Shown here: positions 25,581-34,007 of the stretch, piece by piece
Position numbering within the stretch: position 1 is the first letter of the stretch
Layout: every line of letters starts with the position of its first letter
NCBI RefSeq assembly: GCF_004342025.1
Contig: NZ_SLWN01000018.1
Coordinates: 62,001 to 126,000 of the forward strand
Direction of reading: 5' to 3'
Length of the DNA: 64,000 bases
Source: Kribbella steppae
GTDB taxonomy: Bacteria > Actinomycetota > Actinomycetes > Propionibacteriales > Kribbellaceae
The notes under the pieces: generated by a model
The model's database searches: none
The model's input: only the letters and a program-made list of their open reading frames with translations
What the model was told of the DNA's origin: nothing
Made by a program: the position numbers and the translations under genes

Positions 25581-27050
25581 TCAGGCGTCGATCACAGGTG
25601 CGTCGGCAGCGGCCCTGGTGAACCGCGGCAATGCGGCGGCGCCGACCGCGAGCAGGGCGATGATGACCAGCTGCACGTACTCGACGGTGGCGAACGCATG
25701 GGGAGTGTTGTGCTCCGCGCGAGCGATGTAGAGCGTGCCGAGGGTGGCCACCCCGAGCGCGAGACCGCTTTGCTGGAGTGTGATCAGTACGCCGCTGCCG
25801 ACCCCGCCGAGATGAGTCGGTACGTCGGCCAGCACACTGCGGAACAAGCCGGCGAACAGCATCGACTGCCCGGCACCGGCCAGCGCGAGCGGGACCGCCA
25901 TGTCCCACAGGCGGACGTGCGGCCAGCGGTCGACCACGACGGCGACCAGTGAGGCGAGACCGGCAAGCTGGATGACCGCGCCAACCGACAGCGCGGCCCG
26001 CCCGAAGCGGCTGATTGCCTTCGGCGCGAACAGTGAACCAAGGAAGAACAACAACGCCATCGGCAGGATCGCCAGGCCGCCGTGCAGTGCGTCCTCGTGC
26101 AGGCCGTCCTGGACGGTCAGGGCGAAGACGAACATGAATGCGCCGAAGCCGATGCTGAACGCGAACACCATCACCAGACCACGCGACATCGACGGCAGCT
26201 TGAGCAGCGACGGTGGCAGCAGCGGGATCTGGCCACGCTGCTCCGCGCGCCGCTCCACCACGGCAGTTGCGATCCCGAGGAGGACCGCGAGGCCGATCAT
26301 TGCCCACGTCCACCATGGCCAACCCAGTGAATGTCCTTCGGTGAGCGGCACCAGGACGGCGGTCAGCGTCGCAGCGAACAACACGGTGCCGGGCAGGTCG
26401 ACCCCTACCGGGTGATCGGAACGAGTGTTGGGCACGATGCGGGCTGCGACGACGAGCACCACCAGGCCGATCGGCACATTGACCAGGAAGATCGGCCGCC
26501 ACGACGCCCCGGCGATGTCCGCGCTGACCAGCAGTCCGCCGACGAGTTGCCCGACCACGGCCGCGATGCCGGACGTGGCGCCGTACAAGGCAAGAGCCCG
26601 CGCCTTGCGCTCGTGCTCGAGGGTGTGATGGAAGGTCGCAAGCACCTGCGGGACCAGCAACGCAGCGGTCGCGCCTTGCACGATGCGGGCAGCGATCAGT
26701 ACGCCGACGGTCGGCGCGAAACCGCACACCGCCGAAGCCACGATGAAGCCGACGAGTGCGCCGAGGAAGATCCGGTGACGGCCGAAGCGGTCGCCGAGCC
26801 GGCCGCCGAGGACCAGGAGGGCGGCGTACGCGACGCCATAGCCGGCGATGATCAGCTCGAGTTCGGAGGCCGACGCGTGCAGCGAGGCGTCGATGCTCGG
26901 CAGAGCGACGTTGGTGATGAAGAAGTCCATGATCGGCAGGAACGCGCCAGCGAGCAGGAAGAACACACCCGCCGGGTGCAGCCCGCCGGACAGCGCAACC
27001 GCGCGCGGCGACGGATGCGCGGCCCGCCGGGCGGAGAGAGTGACGGCCAT
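25581..27050 (-). CDS. MFS drug exporter, DHA2 (14-TM) type
   Basis: 489 residues from ATG 27050. About 14 hydrophobic helices, motif A GGRLGDRFGRHR after TM2, and motif C region around YGATSGIAAVVGQLVGG. It is first in the minus-strand operon with tkt and cyd, and divergent from a MarR regulator with direct repeats between. A pump next to an alternative oxidase suggests a response to a respiratory inhibitor or quinone-type compound (inference). Confidence 0.88.
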   Translation of the reverse strand: MAVTLSARRAAHPSPRAVALSGGLHPAGVFFLLAGAFLPIMDFFITNVALPSIDASLHASASELELIIAGYGVAYAALLVLGGRLGDRFGRHRIFLGALVGFIVASAVCGFAPTVGVLIAARIVQGATAALLVPQVLATFHHTLEHERKARALALYGATSGIAAVVGQLVGGLLVSADIAGASWRPIFLVNVPIGLVVLVVAARIVPNTRSDHPVGVDLPGTVLFAATLTAVLVPLTEGHSLGWPWWTWAMIGLAVLLGIATAVVERRAEQRGQIPLLPPSLLKLPSMSRGLVMVFAFSIGFGAFMFVFALTVQDGLHEDALHGGLAILPMALLFFLGSLFAPKAISRFGRAALSVGAVIQLAGLASLVAVVVDRWPHVRLWDMAVPLALAGAGQSMLFAGLFRSVLADVPTHLGGVGSGVLITLQQSGLALGVATLGTLYIARAEHNTPHAFATVEYVQLVIIALLAVGAAALPRFTRAAADAPVIDA

Positions 27051-27063
27051 TGCTGCTCCAACT

Positions 27064-27133
27064 AACTATGAGTCGATAACTATCTGACGAGAATTAGTAT
27101 GTCCTCATAACTATGGACAGGCAATCAACTATG
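27064..27133. promoter_or_regulatory. MarR operator region with four AACTAT direct repeats
   Basis: AACTAT occurs at 27064-27069, 27078-27083, 27109-27114 and 27127-27132 on the plus strand, twice inside ATAACTAT; TTAGTATG-N4-CATAACTA at about 27094-27113 forms an imperfect inverted repeat. The segment is much more AT rich than its surroundings. It lies between the divergent MFS and MarR genes, so it is the likely binding region of the regulator. TATGCT at 27131-27136 could be the -10 of a leaderless marR transcript starting near 27142. Confidence 0.65.
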
Positions 27134-27141
27134 CTGGCGAT

Positions 27142-27654
27142 GTGACGAAGAACCCATCGCGACGACCAAGCCGCCGGGACCGCAGGTCAGCCGGCGAGGA
27201 CAGCTGGGCCGACCTCGCCGACCTGGCGTTGGTCATCAGCAGGGAACTGCAGTACCGCGGCTACACCGACGCGGAGGCGGTCGGTTTGACTCAGTCCGAA
27301 GGCATGGTGATGCGCTACCTGCTCAAGGACGAGTCAGCAGCTGCGCCCAGCCAGATCGCGGCCGCCACCGGACTCCAGCGCACCAACCTGTCCACGACTC
27401 TGCGCGGCCTGGAGCACAAAGGCCTGATCCAGCGGCAGGCCAACCCGGCCGACGGCCGCGGCGTCACCGTCAGCCCGACAGAACACGGCCGAGCCAACTA
27501 CGCCCTGGCCAGGCACGAGTGGGCGACCGCCGTCGGCGAGGCCGCGGGCCACGACGACACGCATCTCGACGCCACCCTCACGCTGCTCACCGCCGTCAGG
27601 GACGGCCTGGTCAACGCACGCCCCCAGTCCCCGTCCCGTCACCCACCGGCCTAA
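27142..27654 (+). CDS. MarR-family transcriptional regulator
   Basis: 170 residues from GTG 27142. Winged helix: LTQSEGMVMRYLLKDE, SQIAAATGLQRTNLSTTLRGLEHKGLIQRQANPADGRGVTVSPTEHG, where the DGR(G/A) wing tip is typical. Such proteins dimerise on palindromic sites and release upon binding phenolic or redox-active ligands. Divergent from the MFS-tkt-cyd operon, it is its probable repressor. Target specificity is inferred from position and from the repeats. Confidence 0.9.
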   Translation: MTKNPSRRPSRRDRRSAGEDSWADLADLALVISRELQYRGYTDAEAVGLTQSEGMVMRYLLKDESAAAPSQIAAATGLQRTNLSTTLRGLEHKGLIQRQANPADGRGVTVSPTEHGRANYALARHEWATAVGEAAGHDDTHLDATLTLLTAVRDGLVNARPQSPSRHPPA

Positions 27655-27779
27655 ACAGCGCACGGCAACAACCCCGCGCCTCCAGGCGAACACGGACATC
27701 CCCGCGGAGGCCGACGCGCTGCACCCCGGGCTTGTTGGGCTGCTCGACGTCAGCCACGAGCCATTGCATTGCCCGGGGC

Positions 27780-27845
27780 GATCGATTTGATCGGAAACCA
27801 TCGTTTTTCTCAATGCGCTGACGAACCTAGTGTCATTGATATGAC
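27780..27845 (+). promoter_or_regulatory. LysR-type leader, copy A (T-N11-A box ATCG-N7-CAAT)
   Basis: GATCGATTTGATC (27780-27792), ATCG-TTTTTCT-CAAT (27800-27814) and CCTA followed by GTCA lie in the same order and at the same distances (61 bp before ATGAC) as in the region at 29901-29966. 41 of 61 bases match without gaps. The pair suggests shared control by the LysR regulator at 28979-29878. The rest of the gap from 27655 shows nothing. Confidence 0.6.
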
Positions 27846-27897
27846 GAACGTACGGCACGGTCAGGCTGGCCACCCGCGGCGGACTAAGGAGCGGAAC

Positions 27898-28407
27898 ATG
27901 GCAGAGTTGGAACCGGCTCCCGAGCAACTGTCCAGCCCTCGCGGCACACCCCTGACAGCGCTCAGCTGGGCGGACGTGCAGACGCGCGTGGCCGAGGCGG
28001 AGGACTTCCTGCTCGCAACTACCGACCCGGATGGGCGGCCGCACGTGGTGCCGGTGCTGGGCGTATCGCTCGAAGGAACGGTCTGTTTCGTCACCTTCCG
28101 GAATGCCCGCAAGGCCCGCAACCTCGTGCGGAACAACGGTTGCGCGGTCACAGTGCCCGGTCATGACGTCGACTTTGTTCTCGAAGGCGCCGCCCATCTC
28201 ATTCGGAACGCAGCCCGACTGCAGAAGGTTGCGGACCTGTTTCCGGCCAAGTATCCGTGGTGGCATCCGTTCGTCAGAGCTGGCGAGTTCTACGATCCGG
28301 CCGACACCGCCCTCAACGATCCTCGGCACGTCTACGCGGTTGAGCCGGCACAGGTGTTCGCATTCGGTAAGGAGACGGGGTTCAGCGCCACCCGCTGGCG
28401 CTTCTAG
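27898..28407 (+). CDS. Pyridoxamine-5'-phosphate-oxidase-fold (PPOX) oxidoreductase
   Basis: 169 residues from ATG 27898, chosen because CTAAGGAG lies 7 bp upstream. An in-frame ATG at 27841 would add 19 residues and corresponds in position to the start in the matching leader copy. Split-barrel flavin/F420-binding fold: FLLATTDPDGRPHVVPVLGVSLEGTV, RKARNLVRNNGCAVTV. Members bind FMN, F420 or heme and act on varied small molecules. A second, smaller PPOX protein is encoded 84 bp downstream, so they probably form an operon under the LysR-type leader. Confidence 0.82.
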   Translation: MAELEPAPEQLSSPRGTPLTALSWADVQTRVAEAEDFLLATTDPDGRPHVVPVLGVSLEGTVCFVTFRNARKARNLVRNNGCAVTVPGHDVDFVLEGAAHLIRNAARLQKVADLFPAKYPWWHPFVRAGEFYDPADTALNDPRHVYAVEPAQVFAFGKETGFSATRWRF

Positions 28408-28491
28408 ATGCTCCGACCGCACGTGACCTCGCACCCCGTACCGGCCGACGACTGGTGGGAATCGCACGATCGAACGAAGGGGAACACACCA

Positions 28492-28914
28492 ATGACAACA
28501 ATGACCGCCAGCGAATGGCGATCCTTCGTCACAGCGGGAACAAGGCTTGCCCACATCGCCCTCACCCGCGCCGACGGGCGACCCCATGTCACCCCGGTCT
28601 GCTTCATCCTCGACGGCGATGAACTCGCCTTCGCCCTATCGCCCGGGAGCATCAAAGGCAAGAGCCTGGCCCGTGACCAGCGCATCGCAGTCTGCGTCAG
28701 CGATGAGCGGCAGCCCTACAGCTTCGTGACCATCGAAGGACATGCACGAACCTCTGCCGAGCCAGACCAGATCAAACACGTCGCCGCGGGTATCGCCGGC
28801 CGCTACTACCCCGCTCAACCCGCAGAGGAATTCGCTGAATCATTCGTACAGGAAGGCTTCACCGCAGTTCGCATCAGCATCACCAACGTCGTCGCCCGAT
28901 CCGGCCTCGGCTGA
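28492..28914 (+). CDS. PPOX-class (probable F420-dependent) enzyme
   Basis: 140 residues from ATG 28492 with AAGGGGAAC upstream. Features of the actinobacterial F420-binding PPOX family: RLAHIALTRADGRPHVTPVCFIL, IKGKSLARDQRIAVCVSDERQPYSFVTIEGHA, and the RYYP and VRISITNVVAR segments. F420-dependent members reduce unsaturated bonds or quinones. It follows the other PPOX gene and converges with the LysR gene. Confidence 0.85.
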   Translation: MTTMTASEWRSFVTAGTRLAHIALTRADGRPHVTPVCFILDGDELAFALSPGSIKGKSLARDQRIAVCVSDERQPYSFVTIEGHARTSAEPDQIKHVAAGIAGRYYPAQPAEEFAESFVQEGFTAVRISITNVVARSGLG

Positions 28915-28978
28915 CACCTCCCCTACCGGAGCCATGGGTGGCAGGCGCCTACAACTTGTTGGCCCGCCACGAGAAGCC

Positions 28979-29878
28979 TCAACTGCTCGTCAGGTCGGCT
29001 GAAACCTCGGCAGCGATCTCGGTGGCGATCTCGATCGCTCGCACGGCCAGTGGGGACTGGGAAGATCCGGCCGGCCAGTGGAGATAGATCCCGCGAGTCG
29101 GCGCCGGGCGTAGTTCGTGGATGGCGAGCCGGTCGTCGGACCGGGCCTCGGCTCCCTGAAGGGCGAGCCGCGGCAGCACCGCCCACCCCAGTCCGGCTCG
29201 CACCATCGACAGAATCGTTTCGTTGCCCGGGGAGCGGAAGACGATCCGCGGTCGTGCACCAGCATCGGCGAGGGCCCGGTCCATCCACGCCTGGTCGCAG
29301 GTTGGATGGCAGCCCACCATTGGTCGGTCATCGAGGTGCTTCAGTGCGACCGGGCCGTCAGGAAAGTCGCCGGGTCTGGCCACCAGCAGGTAGGGATCAT
29401 CGATCAGTTTGACGTGCTCGAGGTCGCCGTCGATTCGTCGGTCGTAGAACAACAGGTCCAGGTCGCCGATCGGCGGATCCGCCGGCACCTCGGACAGCCT
29501 GATCTCGCAGGCGGGGTGCTCGTCACGCAATCGCCGTACCACCGAGGGCAGGATCACGCTCGACACGCTCTGGAACGTGCCGATGTCGATCCGGCCATCG
29601 CCGGCCTTGAAGCGCTCAACGGCATCGGCCAGTGCCTCGGCCCTCGCCAGCAGTTCGCGTCCCTGCTCGAGGACCACGGCGCCGAGCGGTGTGATCCGTA
29701 CCGGCCTCGGACCGCCCGGCCGCTCGAACAGCGCGCCGCCGACGGACTTCTCCAACGCGGCGATCTGCTGACTGATCGTCGATTGCGTGTAGCCGAGCCG
29801 CGTGCCCGCGCGCCCGAACGTGCCCTCCTCGACGATGGCAGCCATCGTCGCCAGGTGCCGCAGTTCCACGTCGACCAT
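28979..29878 (-). CDS. LysR-family transcriptional regulator
   Basis: 299 residues. N-terminal winged helix with the standard pattern (LRHLATMAAIVEEGTFGRAG, LGYTQSTISQQIAALEKSVGG), then two periplasmic-binding-protein-like lobes. It starts at ATG 29878 and is divergent from the MFS gene. The intergenic region holds ATCG-N7-CGAT, a T-N11-A type palindrome, which recurs upstream of the PPOX genes. It probably activates both, in response to an unknown small ligand. Confidence 0.92.
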   Translation of the reverse strand: MVDVELRHLATMAAIVEEGTFGRAGTRLGYTQSTISQQIAALEKSVGGALFERPGGPRPVRITPLGAVVLEQGRELLARAEALADAVERFKAGDGRIDIGTFQSVSSVILPSVVRRLRDEHPACEIRLSEVPADPPIGDLDLLFYDRRIDGDLEHVKLIDDPYLLVARPGDFPDGPVALKHLDDRPMVGCHPTCDQAWMDRALADAGARPRIVFRSPGNETILSMVRAGLGWAVLPRLALQGAEARSDDRLAIHELRPAPTRGIYLHWPAGSSQSPLAVRAIEIATEIAAEVSADLTSS

Positions 29879-29900
29879 GAACTCAAGTATAGGTGAAAGC

Positions 29901-29966
29901 GATCGACGCGATCACAAACAATCGCTTTTCACGATGCGAATGCGATCCTAACGTCAGAAACATGAC
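29901..29966 (+). promoter_or_regulatory. LysR-type leader, copy B (ATCG-N7-CGAT palindrome)
   Basis: GATCGACGCGATC at 29901-29913, the palindrome ATCG-CTTTTCA-CGAT at 29921-29935, then CCTA and GTCA before ATGAC at 29962. It aligns without gaps to 27780-27845. It lies between the divergent LysR and MFS genes. Confidence 0.65.
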
Positions 29967-31221
29967 AACCAACGGCACACCGGCAGCTGTCACGCCGGCT
30001 ATCGAGTCCCGACCGCCTCGGGCACGGTCGAGGCATTCGAGCCTGGTGCGCGCGCTCACGGCAACTCACTTCGTGGCTCGGGCCGGTGGGATGGCGCGAT
30101 CGTTCCTGGTGCTCTATCTGACTCAGGAGGTCGGACTCTCGCCGACGACGGCCGGGGCGGTCATCGCAGCGGTCGGCGTCGGAGACATCGGCTCGCAGTT
30201 GTTGGGCGGCTGGCTGGGCGACCGGATCGGCCGGCGCAATGCCATGTTGGTCGGGTTCCTGGGCACAGCCGTCGCACTGATCGCGCTCGGCTCGGCGAAA
30301 ACGTTGCCGGCGATCTGTGCGGCTGCCGTCGGGGTCGGGCTGATGGCGGAACTGTTCCGCCCGGTGGGATCGGCTGCCGTGGCCGACCTGCCCGCGCAGG
30401 AGCGGCTCCCTGCCTACGGTCTGCTCTTCTGGGCGGCCAATCTCGGCTTCACCGTCTCGACGGTGGCCGCTGGGGTTCTGGTCCGACAGGGATACGGCAT
30501 CCTGTTCTGGATCAATGCGGCGGCCTCGGTCCTGGCGGCGCTGATTGTCTGGCGACATGTCCCCGAGACCCGTCCGCCGACGAGGAAGGCGACCCGGCGG
30601 GCGCTGCTACCGGTCCTGCGGCTCGATCCGTTGATGCTCGCGATGGTGGCGATCCACGTCGTCTACTTCACGATGTTCCTTCAGTCGTTCTCGACGCTCC
30701 CTCTTGTCATGGCCGGCGACGGCCACGGTCCTGGGGCCTACAGTGCGGTGCTCGCCCTGAACGGCATCGCGATCGTCGTCGTCCAGCCGATTGCGGTACG
30801 GCTGCTCGACGGCCGAGACACTGCCTCGGTTCTGGCGGCTTCCATGCTGTTGGTCGGCGTCGGTGGCGGACTCAGCGCCGCGGTGCACAGCGGCGCCGCC
30901 TATGCCGGGTCGATCATCGTGTGGACCCTCGGCCAGATCGGCGTTTCCGTCCTGTTCGGCGCCACCTTCGCCGGCCTTGCGCCGGCCGACCTACGCGGCC
31001 GATACATGGGGGTCGCGTCCACCACCTGGAGCCTGGGCGCCGTACTGGGGCCGCTGCTCGGCACCGCGCTGCTCGACCACGCAGGGCGAACCGCGCTGTG
31101 GACGGCATGCTTGGCGACCGGACTGTTGCTGTTCGCCGCGCAGCGGGCTGTCGCCCCGGCACTGCGCCGCCGAACCTCGGTCCCGGCGTACGACGTCAAT
31201 CCCAACCGGCCGCCCTCCTGA
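29962..31221 (+). CDS. MFS transporter (12-TM, MDR-type)
   Basis: 419 residues from ATG 29962; the longer frame from GTG 29893 would run through the operator region and was rejected. Motif A GGWLGDRIGRRNAM follows TM2; the loop after TM6 is basic (RPPTRKATRR). About 12 helices. Divergent from LysR and sharing a leader with the PPOX operon, so it may export the substrate or product of those enzymes (inference). Confidence 0.87.
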   Translation: MTTNGTPAAVTPAIESRPPRARSRHSSLVRALTATHFVARAGGMARSFLVLYLTQEVGLSPTTAGAVIAAVGVGDIGSQLLGGWLGDRIGRRNAMLVGFLGTAVALIALGSAKTLPAICAAAVGVGLMAELFRPVGSAAVADLPAQERLPAYGLLFWAANLGFTVSTVAAGVLVRQGYGILFWINAAASVLAALIVWRHVPETRPPTRKATRRALLPVLRLDPLMLAMVAIHVVYFTMFLQSFSTLPLVMAGDGHGPGAYSAVLALNGIAIVVVQPIAVRLLDGRDTASVLAASMLLVGVGGGLSAAVHSGAAYAGSIIVWTLGQIGVSVLFGATFAGLAPADLRGRYMGVASTTWSLGAVLGPLLGTALLDHAGRTALWTACLATGLLLFAAQRAVAPALRRRTSVPAYDVNPNRPPS

Positions 31222-31238
31222 TCCACGGAGCCCCCCCC

Positions 31239-31252
31239 GAGTCGCCCGACTC
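31239..31252. terminator. Short hairpin GAGTCG-CC-CGACTC between convergent genes
   Basis: Six perfect pairs with a 2-base loop just after the MFS stop and before the 3' end of the dehydrogenase gene. No U tract on either side. A weak terminator candidate. Confidence 0.4.
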
Positions 31253-31270
31253 CTGAACCATTGCACTAGA

Positions 31271-32323
31271 TCATCGCGCCGCTCCGCGGACAGACGCCTG
31301 CTGCTGGGCCGTCAAGGCCAGGCGCATGGTTTCGAAGGTGTGCTCCTGCGGCGCGGCCGAGGTGGTTCGTTCCCGTACGTCGCGAACGAGGTCGGAGTAG
31401 TACGTGGTCTTGACCTGTGAGCAGTCGATGTACTGCGTACCTTCCTGATTGACCAGGAAGAGGTGGTCGCCACCGTCCCGGCCCGCGATGTCGACGTACT
31501 TGCGGAGCTCGATGTAGCCGTCGGTGCCGAGGATCATCAGGCGGCCGTCGCCCCAGGTCGGCAGACCGTCTGGCGTGTACCAGTCGACCCGGATGTAACC
31601 CTGGGCGTTGTCGCTGCGCAGCAGAATCTCACCGAAATCCTCCAGGCCAGGCTCATCGGGGTTGGCGAAGTTCCCCACCGTGCTGGTCACGACCTCGGCG
31701 GTCCGTGCACCGGTGAACCAGAGAAACTGGTCGATCTGGTGGGAGGCGAGGTCGGTGAGGATGCCGCCGTACCGGTTCTTGTCGTAGAACCAGTCCGGCC
31801 GGCCGGCTCCACCGCCGAGGTGACCGCGGTCCCCGACGCGGTGCGGCCCGATCCCGAGGGTCTGCACCACGGTCCCGATCCGGCCCTCGCGGACCAGTTC
31901 ACCGGCCTTGATCACGCTGGGCACCTCGAACCGCTCGGAGAACGTCACCGACCAGAACCGCCCGCTCTGGCCGACCGCCTTCTCGATCTCCTCCAGCTGA
32001 TCAAAACTGACACAGCCGGGCTTGTCGGTCACGACGTCCTTGCCGGCCCGCAAGGCCGCGACGGCGATCGGCCCCCGTCGATCCGGTACGGCGGCGGTCA
32101 CGATCAAGTCGATCCCGTCCCGACCGATCAGGTCGTCCGGACTCTCGACCACCGGAACCTCCGGATACCGCTCCCGGACCCGGGTCGCGATCGCGGCCGA
32201 CGGATCGTCGGTTGACATCCCGACGAACTCCGCACCGGCCCCGACGAGGCCCGCGATCTGACCGAAGATATGCGCGTGATCAAGCCCGACGGCGGCGAAC
32301 CTGACAGCGTGGGTGGAAGTCAC
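31271..32323 (-). CDS. Gfo/Idh/MocA-family NAD(P)-dependent dehydrogenase
   Basis: 350 residues from GTG 32323, placed by GGGAGGAG seven bases upstream; TTG 32338 is a poorer start. Rossmann domain with VRFAAVGLDHAHIFGQ (His rather than the usual Gly-rich loop end), cofactor/catalytic segment VVTDKPGCVSFDQLEEIE with the expected Lys of the EKP-type motif (here DKP), and a C-terminal sheet domain containing DLASHQIDQFLWFTG with the catalytic His. The family oxidises sugars or inositols. It is monocistronic. A 52-bp copy of its segment lies at 10427-10478. Confidence 0.88.
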   Translation of the reverse strand: MTSTHAVRFAAVGLDHAHIFGQIAGLVGAGAEFVGMSTDDPSAAIATRVRERYPEVPVVESPDDLIGRDGIDLIVTAAVPDRRGPIAVAALRAGKDVVTDKPGCVSFDQLEEIEKAVGQSGRFWSVTFSERFEVPSVIKAGELVREGRIGTVVQTLGIGPHRVGDRGHLGGGAGRPDWFYDKNRYGGILTDLASHQIDQFLWFTGARTAEVVTSTVGNFANPDEPGLEDFGEILLRSDNAQGYIRVDWYTPDGLPTWGDGRLMILGTDGYIELRKYVDIAGRDGGDHLFLVNQEGTQYIDCSQVKTTYYSDLVRDVRERTTSAAPQEHTFETMRLALTAQQQASVRGAAR

Positions 32324-32550
32324 CCGTACTCCTCCCAACTCGGCAACATTTCGACTGCCTCAGCCTATGCAGCCCGGCAAACGCTTGCCAACATCCAGCG
32401 AGTCGCTCACGTCTAGCGGTGTCAGCGTGATGGCTGTTCGGGAAGGCCCCCACGAGGGCCATCTCTCAACGCTCAGAGGTCGAGGCTGATGCGTGGAGGG
32501 TTAAGGTGCGTGTCCCCCCTCGGATGCTGAAACAGTTGTTGCATCTCCTG

Positions 32551-32581
32551 CAGGCGGCACAGTGTGCCGCCTGTTGTGTTT
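32551..32581 (+). terminator. Intrinsic terminator-like hairpin
   Basis: CAGGCGGCAC (32551-32560), loop AGT, GTGCCGCCTG (32564-32573): ten perfect pairs, followed by TTGTGTTT. It stands in the 580-bp gap 32324-32904, with no clear gene on the plus strand before it, so it may end a short RNA or be a relic. Confidence 0.55.
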
Positions 32582-32733
32582 CTGGTGAACGTTGCCACCG
32601 GCAACCGGAGAGCTGGCAACACATCATCCTCTACACCAGCAACAGGGAGGCCCGGGCAAGAGTTCTCGATCCTCCTCACGCACGCTTCATCGCCGGCGAC
32701 GCGAACACCCAGCAGCGAGAGCACTGAGGTCCA

Positions 32734-32835
32734 ATGGGTCGAATCCGCTCGGTGGCCGACCTCACAATGGATCGCTCGATGACGCGGCGCATCGCCAACT
32801 ACCTCGAGCGCCCCTCAACCCCCTACTTCGACTGA
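32734..32835 (+). CDS. Possible 33-residue small protein
   Basis: ATG 32734 to TGA 32835 gives a basic peptide with IRSVADLTMDRSMTRRIANYLERP and an acidic-aromatic end YFD. GAGGT lies upstream at a plausible distance. I do not recognise it. The rest of the gap 32324-32904 shows no better gene on either strand; composition is less GC rich than the neighbourhood, which suggests acquired or decayed DNA. Confidence 0.25.
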   Translation: MGRIRSVADLTMDRSMTRRIANYLERPSTPYFD

Positions 32836-32904
32836 CCCCGAGTGCCCACATCGATCGGCTCGCCATCAGTGCCGCGTCTCGAAGTCCCCTGTCTGGGGGT
32901 GGGA

Positions 32905-33744
32905 TCAACTTGAATGTATCTCGCGGGCAAAGAGGATCGAGTTCTCCTCGATCGGACTCGAAGTCTCGCCTGTCCGCCGATGCGACACAACACATTCGAA
33001 CCCTCGGGAGTATCTCCTGCCGTAGTCGGACAACTCCTTCACCGCGGTGACCGCTAAATGTCCGGCCGCTATGCATCCGTGTCCATAAGCTCCGGCGACG
33101 ATGACGACAACTTTCCCGCTTTGATAAGGGCTAGGCGCTTTGACAATGATTCCGTAGTCTTGCAGGTGACTGTTGTCATACTTCGTGCTGTAGTGTATTC
33201 CGTGCCGCAGATCCTCGACGACATTTCGATCATGCTCGCCTCTCGAGATCACCAGCTCGCAGCGAAGTCGTGTGAGCAAGTCTTTCGTGACGACGTTGAC
33301 GTCCGGACCGCCGACCACGATGAGATTGTCCAACCTGTGCTCGCCCAGTTCATGGTCCGATCGGACGGGTAGCGTCGCCCGCAGTCCGACTCTTGCAAGC
33401 CCTGCCTGGATTCGGACGATCGCCTCATGGTCACCCTTCCCCATCAGCCCCGACGCTTCCTGCTCGCCGACATAGCGCTCGAGGTCGGGAAGCAGGCTGA
33501 GGGCAACATCTCGGTGGCGTGGAGATACCGAGTCAGGGAAGCTCTCGCAAAGTAACCTCGGGCTCAAGATTCCCTCAACGATGCACGAAGGCTCCGTGAG
33601 AAAGGGCGCCCACATCGCGCGGACATCCTTCGAACTGGTGCGCTTTCGGATCAGACGCCATCCCGTTGCCAAGCCACCTCCGATCGCCGCAGCGATCAGG
33701 TTCTCGGCTATTCCCCCGACTCCGTCCAAGATGAACCTCTTCAT
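32905..33744 (-). CDS. Orphan membrane-anchored protein with Rossmann-like C-terminal domain
   Basis: 279 residues from ATG 33744 (no Shine-Dalgarno; a longer frame to 33807 exists). One N-terminal membrane segment (ENLIAAAIGGGLATGWRLI) followed by basic IRKR. A helical middle is followed by a glycine-rich alternating strand/helix domain: LDNLIVVGGPDVNVVT, YGIIVKAPSP, and GKVVVIVAGAYGHGCIAAGHLAV. The last two blocks look like nucleotide- or sugar-binding loops of a Rossmann-type fold. I do not recognise the family. Codon use includes ATA, TTG and AGG at a rate unlike the neighbours, so horizontal transfer is likely. Confidence 0.65.
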   Translation of the reverse strand: MKRFILDGVGGIAENLIAAAIGGGLATGWRLIRKRTSSKDVRAMWAPFLTEPSCIVEGILSPRLLCESFPDSVSPRHRDVALSLLPDLERYVGEQEASGLMGKGDHEAIVRIQAGLARVGLRATLPVRSDHELGEHRLDNLIVVGGPDVNVVTKDLLTRLRCELVISRGEHDRNVVEDLRHGIHYSTKYDNSHLQDYGIIVKAPSPYQSGKVVVIVAGAYGHGCIAAGHLAVTAVKELSDYGRRYSRGFECVVSHRRTGETSSPIEENSILFAREIHSS

Positions 33745-34007
33745 TATCCGGCGAGCGCCTGGCCAGGTTTCGAGAATAGTCTGACGTGGAGCAGGCGACG
33801 CTGGCAATGGCGGAACGATGGCGCAGCCGTCCGTTCCTAGGCTCCCGTAGCATCCGCTGTCCGTGGAGAACGCGTACGGCGATCCGCGGTTGCTGCACGA
33901 CCTCGCCGTACCGGGCGCGGCGTTCGCCCATCGGCTCTCGTCTACGACGCGATCTCACAGGGCACCGCGCGAGCGCAGTCTGAGGGCGTATGCGGCTACA
34001 AAGGAGT

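Noticed and set aside
32730..32750. GGGTCGAATCC resembling a tRNA T-arm
   Set aside because: No acceptor stem, anticodon arm or D-arm can be built around it; the T-loop lacks TTCGA.
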